64,000 bases of DNA, taken from Aquimixticola soesokkakensis. GTDB lineage: Bacteria > Pseudomonadota > Alphaproteobacteria > Rhodobacterales > Rhodobacteraceae. Location of the stretch: positions 1-64,000 of the forward strand of contig NZ_FWFS01000003.1 of NCBI RefSeq assembly GCF_900172375.1. The letters run 5' to 3'. This document shows positions 36,056 to 44,343 of the stretch, piece by piece. Under the pieces are notes generated by a model. That model did no database searches and was not told the DNA's origin. It saw only the letters and a list, made by a program, of their open reading frames with translations. The translations under genes were made by a program, and so were the position numbers. Each line of letters starts with the position of its first letter. The stretch's first letter is position 1.

Positions 36056-36487
36056 ATGAGCGCGCTCCGAATTGCCAACCTCTCCCTGCTGATCCTCTAC
36101 CCGATTGCCTGGGCGGCCCCCTTGCTGAAGGCAGGGCTGTTGCCGCTGTTCAAACTGTCGCAAATCTCTGTTTTGTCGGGGCTGTCTGCCCTGTGGCACA
36201 CCGATCTCTTTTTGTTCGGTGTGGTTCTGGTCTTTGCGGTGATCGCGCCCGTCGCAAAAATTGTCGCGCTCGACGGGGCGTTGCGGCGCAACCGCCACCC
36301 CCTTCGCAGCGTCACTGCGCTGGGGCGGCTGGCGATGGCGGATATTTTCCTGATGGCCATTTATGTCACCGTGATCAAAGGCATCGGGATCGGGCGGGTC
36401 GAGGTGGGCTGGGGCCTGTATCTGTTTACAGCCTGCGTTGTGATGTCGCTGTGGATTTCGGCCTGTGCCAAACGGCGCGCCCCTTGA
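36056..36487 (+). CDS. PqiA-like integral membrane protein (single domain)
   Basis: A 143-residue protein with four hydrophobic segments. FKLSQISVLSGLSALWHTDLFLFGVVLVFAVIAPVAKIVAL and LGRLAMADIFLMAIYVTVIKGIG match the conserved cores of paraquat-inducible protein A (which has two such domains of about 200 residues); the zinc-ribbon part is missing. PqiA works with MCE-type lipid carriers, so closeness to mlaEF may matter. The start at 36056 is chosen at the first ATG before the first helix. Confidence 0.7.
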   Translation: MSALRIANLSLLILYPIAWAAPLLKAGLLPLFKLSQISVLSGLSALWHTDLFLFGVVLVFAVIAPVAKIVALDGALRRNRHPLRSVTALGRLAMADIFLMAIYVTVIKGIGIGRVEVGWGLYLFTACVVMSLWISACAKRRAP

Positions 36488-36547
36488 GGAACGTAAAGAG
36501 AACGTGCTAAGAGCGGGCAACCCCGCGCGCCAACCCTTGGAGACCCG

Positions 36548-37915
36548 ATGGCCAAGCCCCTAACCTTTACCTGCACCGCTTGCGGCGTGGGCGCATCGAA
36601 ATGGTCGGGGCGCTGCGATGCCTGCGGCGAGTGGAATTCGATCATCGAGGAAAAGCCCCTCTCGGCCTCTGGCCCCGCGTCCAAATCCTTGGGGGCATTG
36701 CGCGGCAAACCTGTCCCGCTTTCGGACCTTGCGACCCGCGAAGCCCCCCCGCCGCGCACCCTGTCGGGGATGGATGAACTGGACCGCGTTCTGGGCGGCG
36801 GATTGGTGCCCGCCTCGGCCACGCTGGTTGGGGGCGATCCGGGCATCGGGAAATCGACGCTCTTGCTGCAGGCGGCGGCGAAATTCGCACTGGCAGGTCT
36901 GAAAACAATCTACGTCTCGGGCGAGGAGGCCTCGGCGCAGGTGCGGATGCGCGCGCAACGTCTGGGCTTGGAAAAAGCGCCCGTCAAACTGGCGACCGAA
37001 ACCAATCTGCGCGACATTCTGACGACGCTTGAGGCGGAAAAACCCGATCTGGCGATCATCGATTCGATTCAAACCATGTGGGCGGACAATGTCGAAAGCG
37101 CGCCCGGATCGGTCGCGCAGGTGCGTGCGGCCGCCCATGAGTTGACCACTTTCGCCAAACGCACGGGCGTGTCGGTGATTTTGGTGGGCCATGTCACCAA
37201 AGAGGGCCAGATCGCGGGGCCGCGCGTGGTGGAACATATGGTCGACACGGTCATTTATTTCGAAGGCGAGCGCGGCCACCAGTTTCGAATCCTGCGGGCG
37301 GTGAAAAACCGTTTTGGCCCTGCGCAGGAGATCGGCGTGTTTGAAATGACGGGCGACGGGCTTGCGGAGGTGGTGAACCCCTCGGCGCTTTTCCTGTCGA
37401 GCCGCGACAAACCCGCGCCCGGATCGGTCGTTTTCGCCGGAATAGAGGGCACGCGCCCCGTTCTGGTCGAATTCCAGGCGCTTGTCTCGCCCTCGCCCCA
37501 TTCCCAACCGCGCCGCACGGTGGTGGGCTGGGACGGCTCGCGGCTGGCGATGATTTTGGCGGTCCTTGAGGCGCGCTGCGGCATTCCCTTCACCGGTCTT
37601 GATGTCTACCTCAATGTCGCTGGCGGGATGAAGGTCTCCGAACCTGCTGCGGACCTTGCGGTGGCTGCTGCCCTGTTGTCGGCGCGTGAAGATGTGGCAA
37701 TTCCGCCAGATACCGTTGTTTTTGGCGAGATTTCCCTGTCAGGCGCGCTGCGCCCCGTGGGTCAGACGGAAAACAGGTTGAAAGAAAGCTCGAAACTTGG
37801 TTTTACAGGCGCGATTGCACCCGCAGGCACCAAAGCTGCGGCCATGGCAGGCATGAGCCTGCGCGAGGTCTCTGATTTGGTCACCTTTGTGGGCGAAACT
37901 TTCGGCGCCGGTTGA
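36548..37915 (+). CDS. radA: DNA repair protein RadA
   Basis: A 455-residue RecA-family branch-migration helicase. In order: the zinc finger CTACGVGASKWSGRCDACGEW (residues 8-28), Walker A GGDPGIGKSTLL (about 95), the RadA signature KNRFG (about 255) and a Lon-like C-terminal domain (GLDVYLNVAGGMKVSEPAADLAVAAALLS). The zinc finger is intact. It precedes cvpA by 36 bases. Confidence 0.97.
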   Translation: MAKPLTFTCTACGVGASKWSGRCDACGEWNSIIEEKPLSASGPASKSLGALRGKPVPLSDLATREAPPPRTLSGMDELDRVLGGGLVPASATLVGGDPGIGKSTLLLQAAAKFALAGLKTIYVSGEEASAQVRMRAQRLGLEKAPVKLATETNLRDILTTLEAEKPDLAIIDSIQTMWADNVESAPGSVAQVRAAAHELTTFAKRTGVSVILVGHVTKEGQIAGPRVVEHMVDTVIYFEGERGHQFRILRAVKNRFGPAQEIGVFEMTGDGLAEVVNPSALFLSSRDKPAPGSVVFAGIEGTRPVLVEFQALVSPSPHSQPRRTVVGWDGSRLAMILAVLEARCGIPFTGLDVYLNVAGGMKVSEPAADLAVAAALLSAREDVAIPPDTVVFGEISLSGALRPVGQTENRLKESSKLGFTGAIAPAGTKAAAMAGMSLREVSDLVTFVGETFGAG

Positions 37916-37951
37916 CGCCGGTTCTGGCCCCAAGGGGTCGAAAGGGGCGCC

Positions 37952-38506
37952 ATGGACGGCTTTACAATTATCGACGGCATCGTCGCATTGATCATCATTA
38001 TTTCCGCGATCCTTGCCTATTCGCGCGGGGTGGTGCGCGAATTGATGGCGATTGCAGGCTGGGTGGCTGCGGCTGTTCTGGGGTATATTTTCGCGCCCCA
38101 AGCCGTGCCTTTGGTCAAGGAAATTCCCTACATCGGCAACATTTTCGCCGATAGCTGCGAGCTTGCCACCATCGCCGGGTTCGGTGTGGTTGCGGCCATC
38201 GCGCTGGTGATTGTGTCGGTCTTTACGCCGCTTTTTGCCTCTGCCGTTCAACGCTCGGCACTTGGCGGACTCGATCAGGGGCTGGGGTTTGTGTTTGGCG
38301 TGCTGCGCGGAATCATTCTGGTCGCCGTGGCGATGGTGGTTTACGACCGTGTTGTTCTCTCCGACAGCATCCCCGTGGTGGATAATTCGCGCACTGCCAA
38401 AGTCTTTGCCCGCTCCTCGCTCGCGCTCGACGAGCAAATGCCCGAGGATGCGCCCGGTTGGATCGTGGCCCGCTACGAAAGCCTCGTGTCCACCTGCACC
38501 CAATAA
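37952..38506 (+). CDS. cvpA: CvpA-family membrane protein
   Basis: A 184-residue inner-membrane protein with four hydrophobic segments. FTIIDGIVALIIIISAILAYSRGVVRELMAIAGWVAAAVLGYIFAP and LGGLDQGLGFVFGVLRGIILVAVAMVV are the family hallmarks. E. coli CvpA is linked to colicin V export and envelope integrity and lies in front of purF, as here. A clear terminator follows, so co-transcription with purF would need read-through. Confidence 0.9.
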   Translation: MDGFTIIDGIVALIIIISAILAYSRGVVRELMAIAGWVAAAVLGYIFAPQAVPLVKEIPYIGNIFADSCELATIAGFGVVAAIALVIVSVFTPLFASAVQRSALGGLDQGLGFVFGVLRGIILVAVAMVVYDRVVLSDSIPVVDNSRTAKVFARSSLALDEQMPEDAPGWIVARYESLVSTCTQ

Positions 38507-38513
38507 TTCCTCG

Positions 38514-38541
38514 CGCGTCGCATCCCTTGCGGCGCGTTTTT
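38514..38541 (+). terminator. Intrinsic terminator after cvpA
   Basis: CGCGTCGCA (38514-38522) pairs with TGCGGCGCG (38528-38536, one G-T pair) around a 5-base loop, followed by TTTTT (38537-38541). It lies 8 bases after the cvpA stop. Confidence 0.75.
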
Positions 38542-38581
38542 ATTATGCGGCGCGTTTTTATTATGCGGCGCGTTTTTATTC
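38528..38581. repeat. Triplicated 18-base unit: terminator arm plus T-tract
   Basis: TGCGGCGCGTTTTTATTA occurs at 38528-38545, at 38546-38563 and, changed only in the last base, at 38564-38581. The unit is exactly the 3' arm and T-tract of the terminator before it, so three alternative arms can pair with the single 5' arm at 38514-38522. Confidence 0.85.
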
Positions 38582-38618
38582 CCCCTGCGCGTGCCTTGCG
38601 CGGGGGAGCGTTGTTTTT
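38581..38618 (+). terminator. Second hairpin terminator after cvpA
   Basis: CCCCC plus GCGC (38581-38590, one bulged T) pairs with GCGCGGGGG (38598-38606) around a 7-base loop; a T-tract follows at 38614-38618. With the upstream terminator it insulates purF from cvpA. Confidence 0.6.
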
Positions 38619-38761
38619 CTAGGTTCTTTCGTTGCTTTCTCCTCGTTGCTCTCCTTGTTTTGATGGCACGCCCTTTGGAAACTTTGTGATAGTTCCGTGA
38701 CACTGGGCCGTTAACAGACTAAAGGATGGGCGTCTTTCCTCCCCCGGATTCGGAGCTGCCC

Positions 38762-40246
38762 ATGATCCGTGATGACCTGCGCGACATGCCCCCTGCGACC
38801 CCTTTCGACGATGATAAACTCAAAGAAGAATGCGGCGTTTTTGGCGTGATCGGCGTCACCGATGCGGCCAACTTTGTCGCCCTTGGCATGCACGCCTTGC
38901 AACACCGTGGCCAAGAAGCAGGCGGCATCGTCGCCTATGACCCCGACACGGGGTTCAACTCGGCGCGCCACTTTGGCTATGTGCGCGACAATTTTACCTC
39001 GCAACGCGTGATGGAAACCCTGCCCGGCGCGCTCGGCATCGGCCATGTGCGCTATTCGACGGCGGGCTCCAAAGGCCACACCGCGATCCGCGATGTCCAG
39101 CCCTTCTTTGGCGAATTTGCCATGGGGGGCGCGGCGATCGCGCATAACGGCAACATCACCAATGCCAACGCCCTGCGCCGCGAACTCATTGAACGCGGCT
39201 CTATTTTTCAGTCGTCCTCGGATTCCGAATGCATCATCCACCTGATGGCGCGCTCGCTTCAACGCAATATTCCCGAACGCATGAAAGACGCGCTGCGCCG
39301 TGTCGAAGGCGCGTTTTCCGTGGTCGCCATGACGCGCACCAAACTGATCGGTGTGCGCGATGCGCGCGGCGTGCGTCCGCTGGTGCTTGGTAAAATCGGC
39401 GATCAGGGCTATGCGTTGTCGTCGGAAACCTGTGCGCTCGACATCATCGGTGCGGAATTCGTGCGCGAAATCGAGCCGGGTGAAATGGTGGTGATTTCTG
39501 CGGGCAAGGTCGAAAGCTTCAAACCCTTCGACCCCAAGCCCTCGCGGTTCTGCATTTTCGAACAGGTCTATTTCTCGCGCCCCGACAGTATCCTTGGCGG
39601 GCGCTCGGTCTATGAAACCCGCCGTCAGATCGGTGTGGAACTGGCGCGCGAAGCGCCGGTCGAGGCCGATCTGGTTTGCCCCGTGCCGGATTCCGGCACC
39701 CCCGCAGCCATCGGTTTCAGCCACGAGTCGGGCATTCCCTATGGCATGGGGATCATCCGCAACCAGTATATGGGCCGGACCTTCATCGAACCCTCCGAGC
39801 AGATCCGCAACATGGGGGTGCGCCTCAAGCTCAATGTGAACCGCGCGCTCATCCGCGACAAACGCATCATTCTGGTCGATGACTCGGTTGTGCGGGGCAC
39901 CACTTCGCGCAAGATCAAGGATATGCTGCTGGATGCAGGCGCGGCCGAGGTCCATTTTCGCATCGCCTCGCCGCCCACGATGTGGCCCTGTTTTTACGGG
40001 GTCGATACACCGGATCGTGACAAGCTGCTTGCCGCGCAGATGACGGTCGACGAAATGCGCGACCATCTGGGGGTCGATAGTTTGAAATTTATCTCCCTTG
40101 ACGGGCTGTATCGCGCCGCCGGGGTCGCCGAAGGGCGCGATGCGGCCGCACCTGCGTTTTGCGATGCCTGTTTCTCCGGCGAATATCCGGTGGTCCCCTC
40201 GGATATGATCGAAAAGGGCTTCGAGATGAAAACCGCCGCTGAATAG
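38762..40246 (+). CDS. purF: Amidophosphoribosyltransferase
   Basis: A 494-residue enzyme for the first step of purine synthesis, making phosphoribosylamine from PRPP and glutamine. The nucleophile cysteine is in KEECGVFGVIG after a leader of about 24 residues that would be removed. The PRPP site is RIILVDDSVVRGTTSRK. Cysteines in SRFCIFEQVYFSRPDS, MWPCFYGVDTPD and AFCDACFSGEYP fit the four iron-sulfur ligands of the Bacillus-type enzyme. The ATG at 38762 follows CGGAG; a frame starting at 38726 adds 12 residues and has poorer spacing. Confidence 0.95.
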   Translation: MIRDDLRDMPPATPFDDDKLKEECGVFGVIGVTDAANFVALGMHALQHRGQEAGGIVAYDPDTGFNSARHFGYVRDNFTSQRVMETLPGALGIGHVRYSTAGSKGHTAIRDVQPFFGEFAMGGAAIAHNGNITNANALRRELIERGSIFQSSSDSECIIHLMARSLQRNIPERMKDALRRVEGAFSVVAMTRTKLIGVRDARGVRPLVLGKIGDQGYALSSETCALDIIGAEFVREIEPGEMVVISAGKVESFKPFDPKPSRFCIFEQVYFSRPDSILGGRSVYETRRQIGVELAREAPVEADLVCPVPDSGTPAAIGFSHESGIPYGMGIIRNQYMGRTFIEPSEQIRNMGVRLKLNVNRALIRDKRIILVDDSVVRGTTSRKIKDMLLDAGAAEVHFRIASPPTMWPCFYGVDTPDRDKLLAAQMTVDEMRDHLGVDSLKFISLDGLYRAAGVAEGRDAAAPAFCDACFSGEYPVVPSDMIEKGFEMKTAAE

Positions 40247-40291
40247 GCACGGATTTCAACCTGACTTCAAAGACTTACGTCAAACAAACAC

Positions 40292-40321
40292 ACGCCGCGC
40301 AGCTCCCTGCGCGGCGTTTTT
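40292..40321 (+). terminator. Intrinsic terminator of purF
   Basis: ACGCCGCGCAG (40292-40302) pairs perfectly with CTGCGCGGCGT (40307-40317) around a CTCC loop and is followed by TTTTT. It is 45 bases past the purF stop. Confidence 0.9.
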
Positions 40322-40537
40322 CTTAACGCGCGACCGGCAATAAAGTTCCCATGAAATTTCGCCATTGGCGAGATTTCGCCACCTTGGGAAACAATGCGTT
40401 GATCCCAAGGGGGATCTGGTCAAAAAAACACAGGCTCACGGGATGATGAGCAATTGTTATAAAAACCAGATTTTCGCGTGGGACGGGACATATGCCCGCG
40501 CAACCGACTGATAAACGGGACACGGGGACAGTTTACA

Positions 40538-41125
40538 TTGACAGCCAAGACCAACAACCCAATCACATTGGGCCGCTACATTTTGCTTGCCGGCCTCCTG
40601 CTGACCGCCGCTTGTTCGAACACTGCTGATGTCACCCGTTTCGCCGGCATGGACCTGCGCGCAGGGCTTGCCACCAAAGAACCCACCCTCGACGAAAACC
40701 GCGTGGCCTTTGCCATTGCCGAAGCCGCCAAGCTGCGCGCGCGCGGCCAGCGCGTCTGGTGCGTGCCCTTCGCCCGCAATGCCTCGGGCATCCAACTGCG
40801 CGGCAATGCGCATCTGTGGTGGAATGCCGCTGTCGGCAAATACGCCCGTGGCAACGAGCCCCAAGTTGGAGCTGTGATGGTGTTTTCTGCCTCGCGCTCG
40901 ATGAAAATCGGCCATGTCGCTGTCGTGTCCAAGGTCGTGTCCGATCGCGAAATCCTGATCGATCATGCCAACTGGAAACGCAATCAGGTCACCCGTGGCC
41001 AGCGCGTTGTCGATGTGTCCAAGAACGGCGACTGGTCGGCGGTAAAGGTTGAAAGCGCGCCAGGATCGCTTGGCCGCACGAACCCCGTTTCGGGCTTTGT
41101 CTATTCCAAAGCGCTTAGCCTCTAA
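40538..41125 (+). CDS. CHAP-domain lipoprotein, probable cell-wall amidase
   Basis: A 195-residue protein when started from TTG at 40538; this gives a textbook lipoprotein signal (NPITLGRYILLAGLLLTAAC, lipobox LTAAC). A GTG at 40478 is in frame but would leave a long polar lead. The CHAP catalytic cysteine is in VWCVPFARNAS and its histidine in IGHVAVVSKV; an acidic or Asn residue follows in IDHANWK. CHAP enzymes cut peptidoglycan peptides or amide bonds. It has its own terminator and stands alone. Confidence 0.8.
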   Translation: MTAKTNNPITLGRYILLAGLLLTAACSNTADVTRFAGMDLRAGLATKEPTLDENRVAFAIAEAAKLRARGQRVWCVPFARNASGIQLRGNAHLWWNAAVGKYARGNEPQVGAVMVFSASRSMKIGHVAVVSKVVSDREILIDHANWKRNQVTRGQRVVDVSKNGDWSAVKVESAPGSLGRTNPVSGFVYSKALSL

Positions 41126-41173
41126 GGCTCCAAAGCCCGCCCATCCCGCGCGGTTTCATCCCAAGACGTCCAG

Positions 41174-41210
41174 CCCCCGCCCCTGTTTATCGGTGCGGGG
41201 GTTTTCTTTT
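41174..41210 (+). terminator. Intrinsic terminator of the CHAP lipoprotein gene
   Basis: CCCCCGC (41174-41180) pairs with GCGGGGG (41195-41201) around a 14-base loop, followed by TTTTCTTTT. Confidence 0.8.
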
Positions 41211-41301
41211 GCCCAAGCACTGCGACGGGCTTCGGGTGGAACTTGCCAAAATCCGGTGCGGCTTTTAGGTCTGGGGCAGGAATGTGAACTGGAGTCGCCC
41301 C

Positions 41302-41808
41302 ATGCCCTCGATCCTCGACCTCGATCCGCGTTGGCGCAAATTGCAAGAGGCAGGCGGCGTGATCGACGTCGGCTTTGACCACCCCACCGACTGGCCCTAT
41401 GGCGCGCGCGGCGATGCGCCTTTCGTCAAGGAGGGCGACGACCAGCTGGCGGCCGATCTGGCACGCTTTGGCGATGCGCGCTATCTGCGCGCCATTGTGT
41501 CCCTGCCCATCCGCGGCTCGGACGATCACGTCAATATCGCGCTTTGGGCCGAGGTGGCGGGGCCGGTGTTCTACACCTATCTCGAGATGCTCGATGGCAA
41601 AGAGGCCCCCGATCCCACCCCCGCCCGCCTTGCCTCCGATCTGTCGGTTCTGGGGACCGGCACGGATTTGATGCTGGATTTTGGCGATGGCTCTGCACGC
41701 CCGCTGGCCGAGCCCCAGGACGGTGCCCTTGCCGGTCTCGCGCGCGACGGGATTTCGCTTGATCAGCTGATGGCGCTTTACGACGCGGTCGGGGTCGAGC
41801 TGCCCTAG
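41302..41808 (+). CDS. DUF2199-like protein
   Basis: A 168-residue soluble acidic protein. HPTDWPYGARGDAPFVKEGDDQLAADLARFGDARYLRAIVSLPIRGSDDHVNIALWAEV resembles the DUF2199 core, in which a tryptophan-proline pair precedes an R-x-x-x-x-P-I segment and a W-x-E/S strand. The CxxC pair seen in some members is absent. The ATG at 41302 follows CTGGAG. Function unknown. Confidence 0.5.
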   Translation: MPSILDLDPRWRKLQEAGGVIDVGFDHPTDWPYGARGDAPFVKEGDDQLAADLARFGDARYLRAIVSLPIRGSDDHVNIALWAEVAGPVFYTYLEMLDGKEAPDPTPARLASDLSVLGTGTDLMLDFGDGSARPLAEPQDGALAGLARDGISLDQLMALYDAVGVELP

Positions 41809-41861
41809 CCCCGCACGCCCCCCTCTTGACCCTCTGGCCCAAACCCGCCAAAGACAGCCGC

Positions 41862-42539
41862 ATGACCCAGAACACAAGCGATAAAATGACCAAAGTTGCC
41901 CTCATCACCGGCGCCTCGCGCGGCCTCGGCGCAGCCCTTGCAGAAGCGCTGTGCGAGACCCACCACATCGTTGCTGTCGCGCGCACCACCGGCGCGCTTG
42001 AGGAACTGGATGACCGCATTCAGGCGCGCGGCGGTCAAGCCACGCTGGCCCCGATGGACATCACCAACCCCGATGCCATGGCCCATCTGTGCCGTGGCAT
42101 TTATGATCGCTGGGGGGCGGTCGATCTTTGGGCACATACGGCCATTTTCGGTCAGATGCTGTCGCCCGCCGATCACATCGACGCCAAGGACTGGGCCAAA
42201 TCCGTCGCCGTCAACGTGGCGGCCACCGGCCAGTTGATCCCGATGGTCGCGCCCCTGCTGAGCATGGGCGATACGATGGGCACGGCGCTGTTTTTCGACG
42301 ACAAGGCCGCAACGGGCAAATTCCACGCCGCCTATGCCGCCAGCAAAGCCGCGCAGATCGAACTGGCCAAAGCCTGGGCGCTGGAAGCCAACCCGATCGC
42401 CAAAGCCCCGATGGTGCATGTGCTGACCCCTGCCGCGATGCCCACGGCGCTGCGCGCCCGCCACCACCCCGGCGAAGATCGCAGCGCCCTTGCCAGTTGC
42501 GCCACCGAGGCCAGGCGCCTGCTTGCGCAACTCGTCTAG
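41862..42539 (+). CDS. Short-chain dehydrogenase/reductase with altered active site
   Basis: A 225-residue SDR. The cofactor loop is GASRGLG (about residue 16), the structural Asn is in NVAATG and the catalytic Tyr-Lys in YAASKAA. The serine usually found about 13 residues before the tyrosine is missing; the stretch reads ALFFDDKAATGKFHAAY. The start is either 41862 or 41886. The protein is somewhat short at its C terminus. A true oxidoreductase role is therefore doubtful, though NAD(P) binding is likely. Confidence 0.75.
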   Translation: MTQNTSDKMTKVALITGASRGLGAALAEALCETHHIVAVARTTGALEELDDRIQARGGQATLAPMDITNPDAMAHLCRGIYDRWGAVDLWAHTAIFGQMLSPADHIDAKDWAKSVAVNVAATGQLIPMVAPLLSMGDTMGTALFFDDKAATGKFHAAYAASKAAQIELAKAWALEANPIAKAPMVHVLTPAAMPTALRARHHPGEDRSALASCATEARRLLAQLV

Positions 42540-42590
42540 AGCCACAGGCCACGCCAGATCCGCGCATAAATTGCGCGCGCCCCATTTGCC

Positions 42591-42629
42591 GCCCCAAAGT
42601 TTGGCCCCAAAGTCTGGCCCAAAAGTTTA
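42591..42629. repeat. Three tandem 13-base units upstream of surE
   Basis: GCCCCAAAGTTTG (42591-42603), GCCCCAAAGTCTG (42604-42616) and GCCCAAAAGTTTA (42617-42629) form a tandem array about 100 bases before surE. Confidence 0.75.
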
Positions 42630-42729
42630 CTGCGCCGACGACCCCTCTGCCTTGCGCGCCGCCCTCACCGCTTGTGAGTGCGCGCCACCTGCTTTAAGCA
42701 GGAAAACAAGAGCGTAAAAAGGGGCGGAC

Positions 42730-43515
42730 ATGCGGATTCTCATCACCAATGACGACGGAATCAACGCCCCGGGACTTGCGGTTTTACATGCCATTGCCAA
42801 GGATCTGGCCGGTCCCGCGGGCGAGGTCTGGACCGTCGCACCCGCCTTCGAGCAATCCGGCGTCGGCCACTGCATTTCCTATGCCCATCCGACCTTGATT
42901 TCCGAAATGGCACCGCGCCGCTGGGCCGCCGAAGGATCGCCCGCCGATTGCGTCCTTGCAGGGCTTTACGACATCCTGCCCGACAAGCCCGATCTGGTGC
43001 TCTCGGGCGTGAACGCGGGCAATAATGCGGGCGAAAACGTCATGTATTCGGGCACCATCGGCGGCGCAATGGAAGCGGCCTTGCAAGGGGTGCCCGCCAT
43101 TGCCCTGTCGCAATTTCTGGGCCCCGAAACCAAAGATCTTGCCAATCCGTTTGAAAGCGCCGCAGCGCATGGCGCGGCGACTGTCCGCGCGCTACTCGAC
43201 ACCGCCGTTTGGGACAAAGACCACGATTACCGGTTATTTTACAACGTAAATTTCCCCCCCACCACTGCCGCCAACACCAAGGCGCCCCGCATTGCCTCCC
43301 AGGGGCGGCGCGGCAAAACCGCTTTCGGGATCGAGGCGCAGCTGTCGCCCTCGGGACGGCGGTTTTTGTGGGTCACGGGGCACCCGCAACAGGTGGACAC
43401 GGGCGCGGGCACGGATGTGGGGGAAAATATGCGCGGCCATATCTCGATCACGCCCATGCGTGCCGATCTGACCGCCTATGACGCCCTCGATGATCTGAAA
43501 GCGCGCTTTTCATGA
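42730..43515 (+). CDS. surE: 5'-nucleotidase/exopolyphosphatase SurE
   Basis: A 261-residue metal-dependent phosphatase acting on nucleoside monophosphates. [14 protein letters not shown] at the very start gives the Asp pair, [27 protein letters not shown] the remaining ligands. The stop overlaps the start of pcm (ATGA), the conserved survival-protein pairing. Confidence 0.95.
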   Translation: MRILITNDDGINAPGLAVLHAIAKDLAGPAGEVWTVAPAFEQSGVGHCISYAHPTLISEMAPRRWAAEGSPADCVLAGLYDILPDKPDLVLSGVNAGNNAGENVMYSGTIGGAMEAALQGVPAIALSQFLGPETKDLANPFESAAAHGAATVRALLDTAVWDKDHDYRLFYNVNFPPTTAANTKAPRIASQGRRGKTAFGIEAQLSPSGRRFLWVTGHPQQVDTGAGTDVGENMRGHISITPMRADLTAYDALDDLKARFS

Positions 43516-44156
43516 GCGGATATGACGCTGAAACCAAAATGGCCTATCTCTATGCCCTGCGCTCGAAGGGCGTGACGGATTCACGCACGCTGACGGCCAT
43601 GGAACGGGTGGACCGCGGCCTCTTCGTGCGCGGCCTCTTCGCAGAGCGCGCCTATGAGGACATGCCGCTGCCGATTTCCTGCGGCCAGACGATTTCCCAA
43701 CCCTCCGTCGTCGGGCTGATGACCCAAGCCCTGGATGTGCAGCCCCGCGACAAGGTGCTCGAGGTCGGCACGGGCTCTGGCTATCAGGCGGCGGTGCTCG
43801 CGCAGCTTGCGCGCCGCGTCTACACGGTTGACCGCTACAAGCGCCTGGTGCGCGAGGCGCAGGCGGTATTCGATCAGCTCGACCTCGGCAATATCACCGC
43901 TTTTGCCGCCGATGGCAGCTTTGGCTTGCCCGATCAGGCTCCGTTTGATCGCATTCTCGTGACCGCCGCTGCCGAAGACCCCCCCGGCCCCCTCTTGGCG
44001 CAACTGCGCGTCGGGGGTATCATGGTCGTGCCCGTCGGTCAGTCCGATGCGGTGCAAAGCCTGATCAAGGTCACCCGACTGGAGTCAGGTTTCGATTACC
44101 ACGAACTGCGCCCTGTGCGGTTTGTCCCCCTGCTCGAGGGTCTCGGACAGGAATAG
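43512..44156 (+). CDS. pcm: Protein-L-isoaspartate O-methyltransferase
   Basis: A 214-residue repair enzyme that methylates isoaspartyl residues with S-adenosylmethionine. The SAM loop is [19 protein letters not shown] (about residues 77-95); [21 protein letters not shown] and VPVGQ are further family motifs. It is translationally coupled to surE. Confidence 0.95.
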   Translation: MSGYDAETKMAYLYALRSKGVTDSRTLTAMERVDRGLFVRGLFAERAYEDMPLPISCGQTISQPSVVGLMTQALDVQPRDKVLEVGTGSGYQAAVLAQLARRVYTVDRYKRLVREAQAVFDQLDLGNITAFAADGSFGLPDQAPFDRILVTAAAEDPPGPLLAQLRVGGIMVVPVGQSDAVQSLIKVTRLESGFDYHELRPVRFVPLLEGLGQE

Positions 44157-44343
44157 GATATCCGCAAAAAGGCATACGACCCCCACAGGGAGCCCGTTCA
44201 CAACAGGCCCCGTTACCAGTATAAAATGTCACCCCAAGCTTCGGAGCACACGAAGCACATCGAACATAGCCCCGTGCAGACTGGCCAGTCAGACCCCACC
44301 AGTTGCGCATTTTGGCAGAGCACTTTGGCAGAGGACCCGAGCA

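Noticed and set aside
38528-38581. Short CRISPR-like array
   Set aside because: The units are directly adjacent with no spacers and derive from a terminator.
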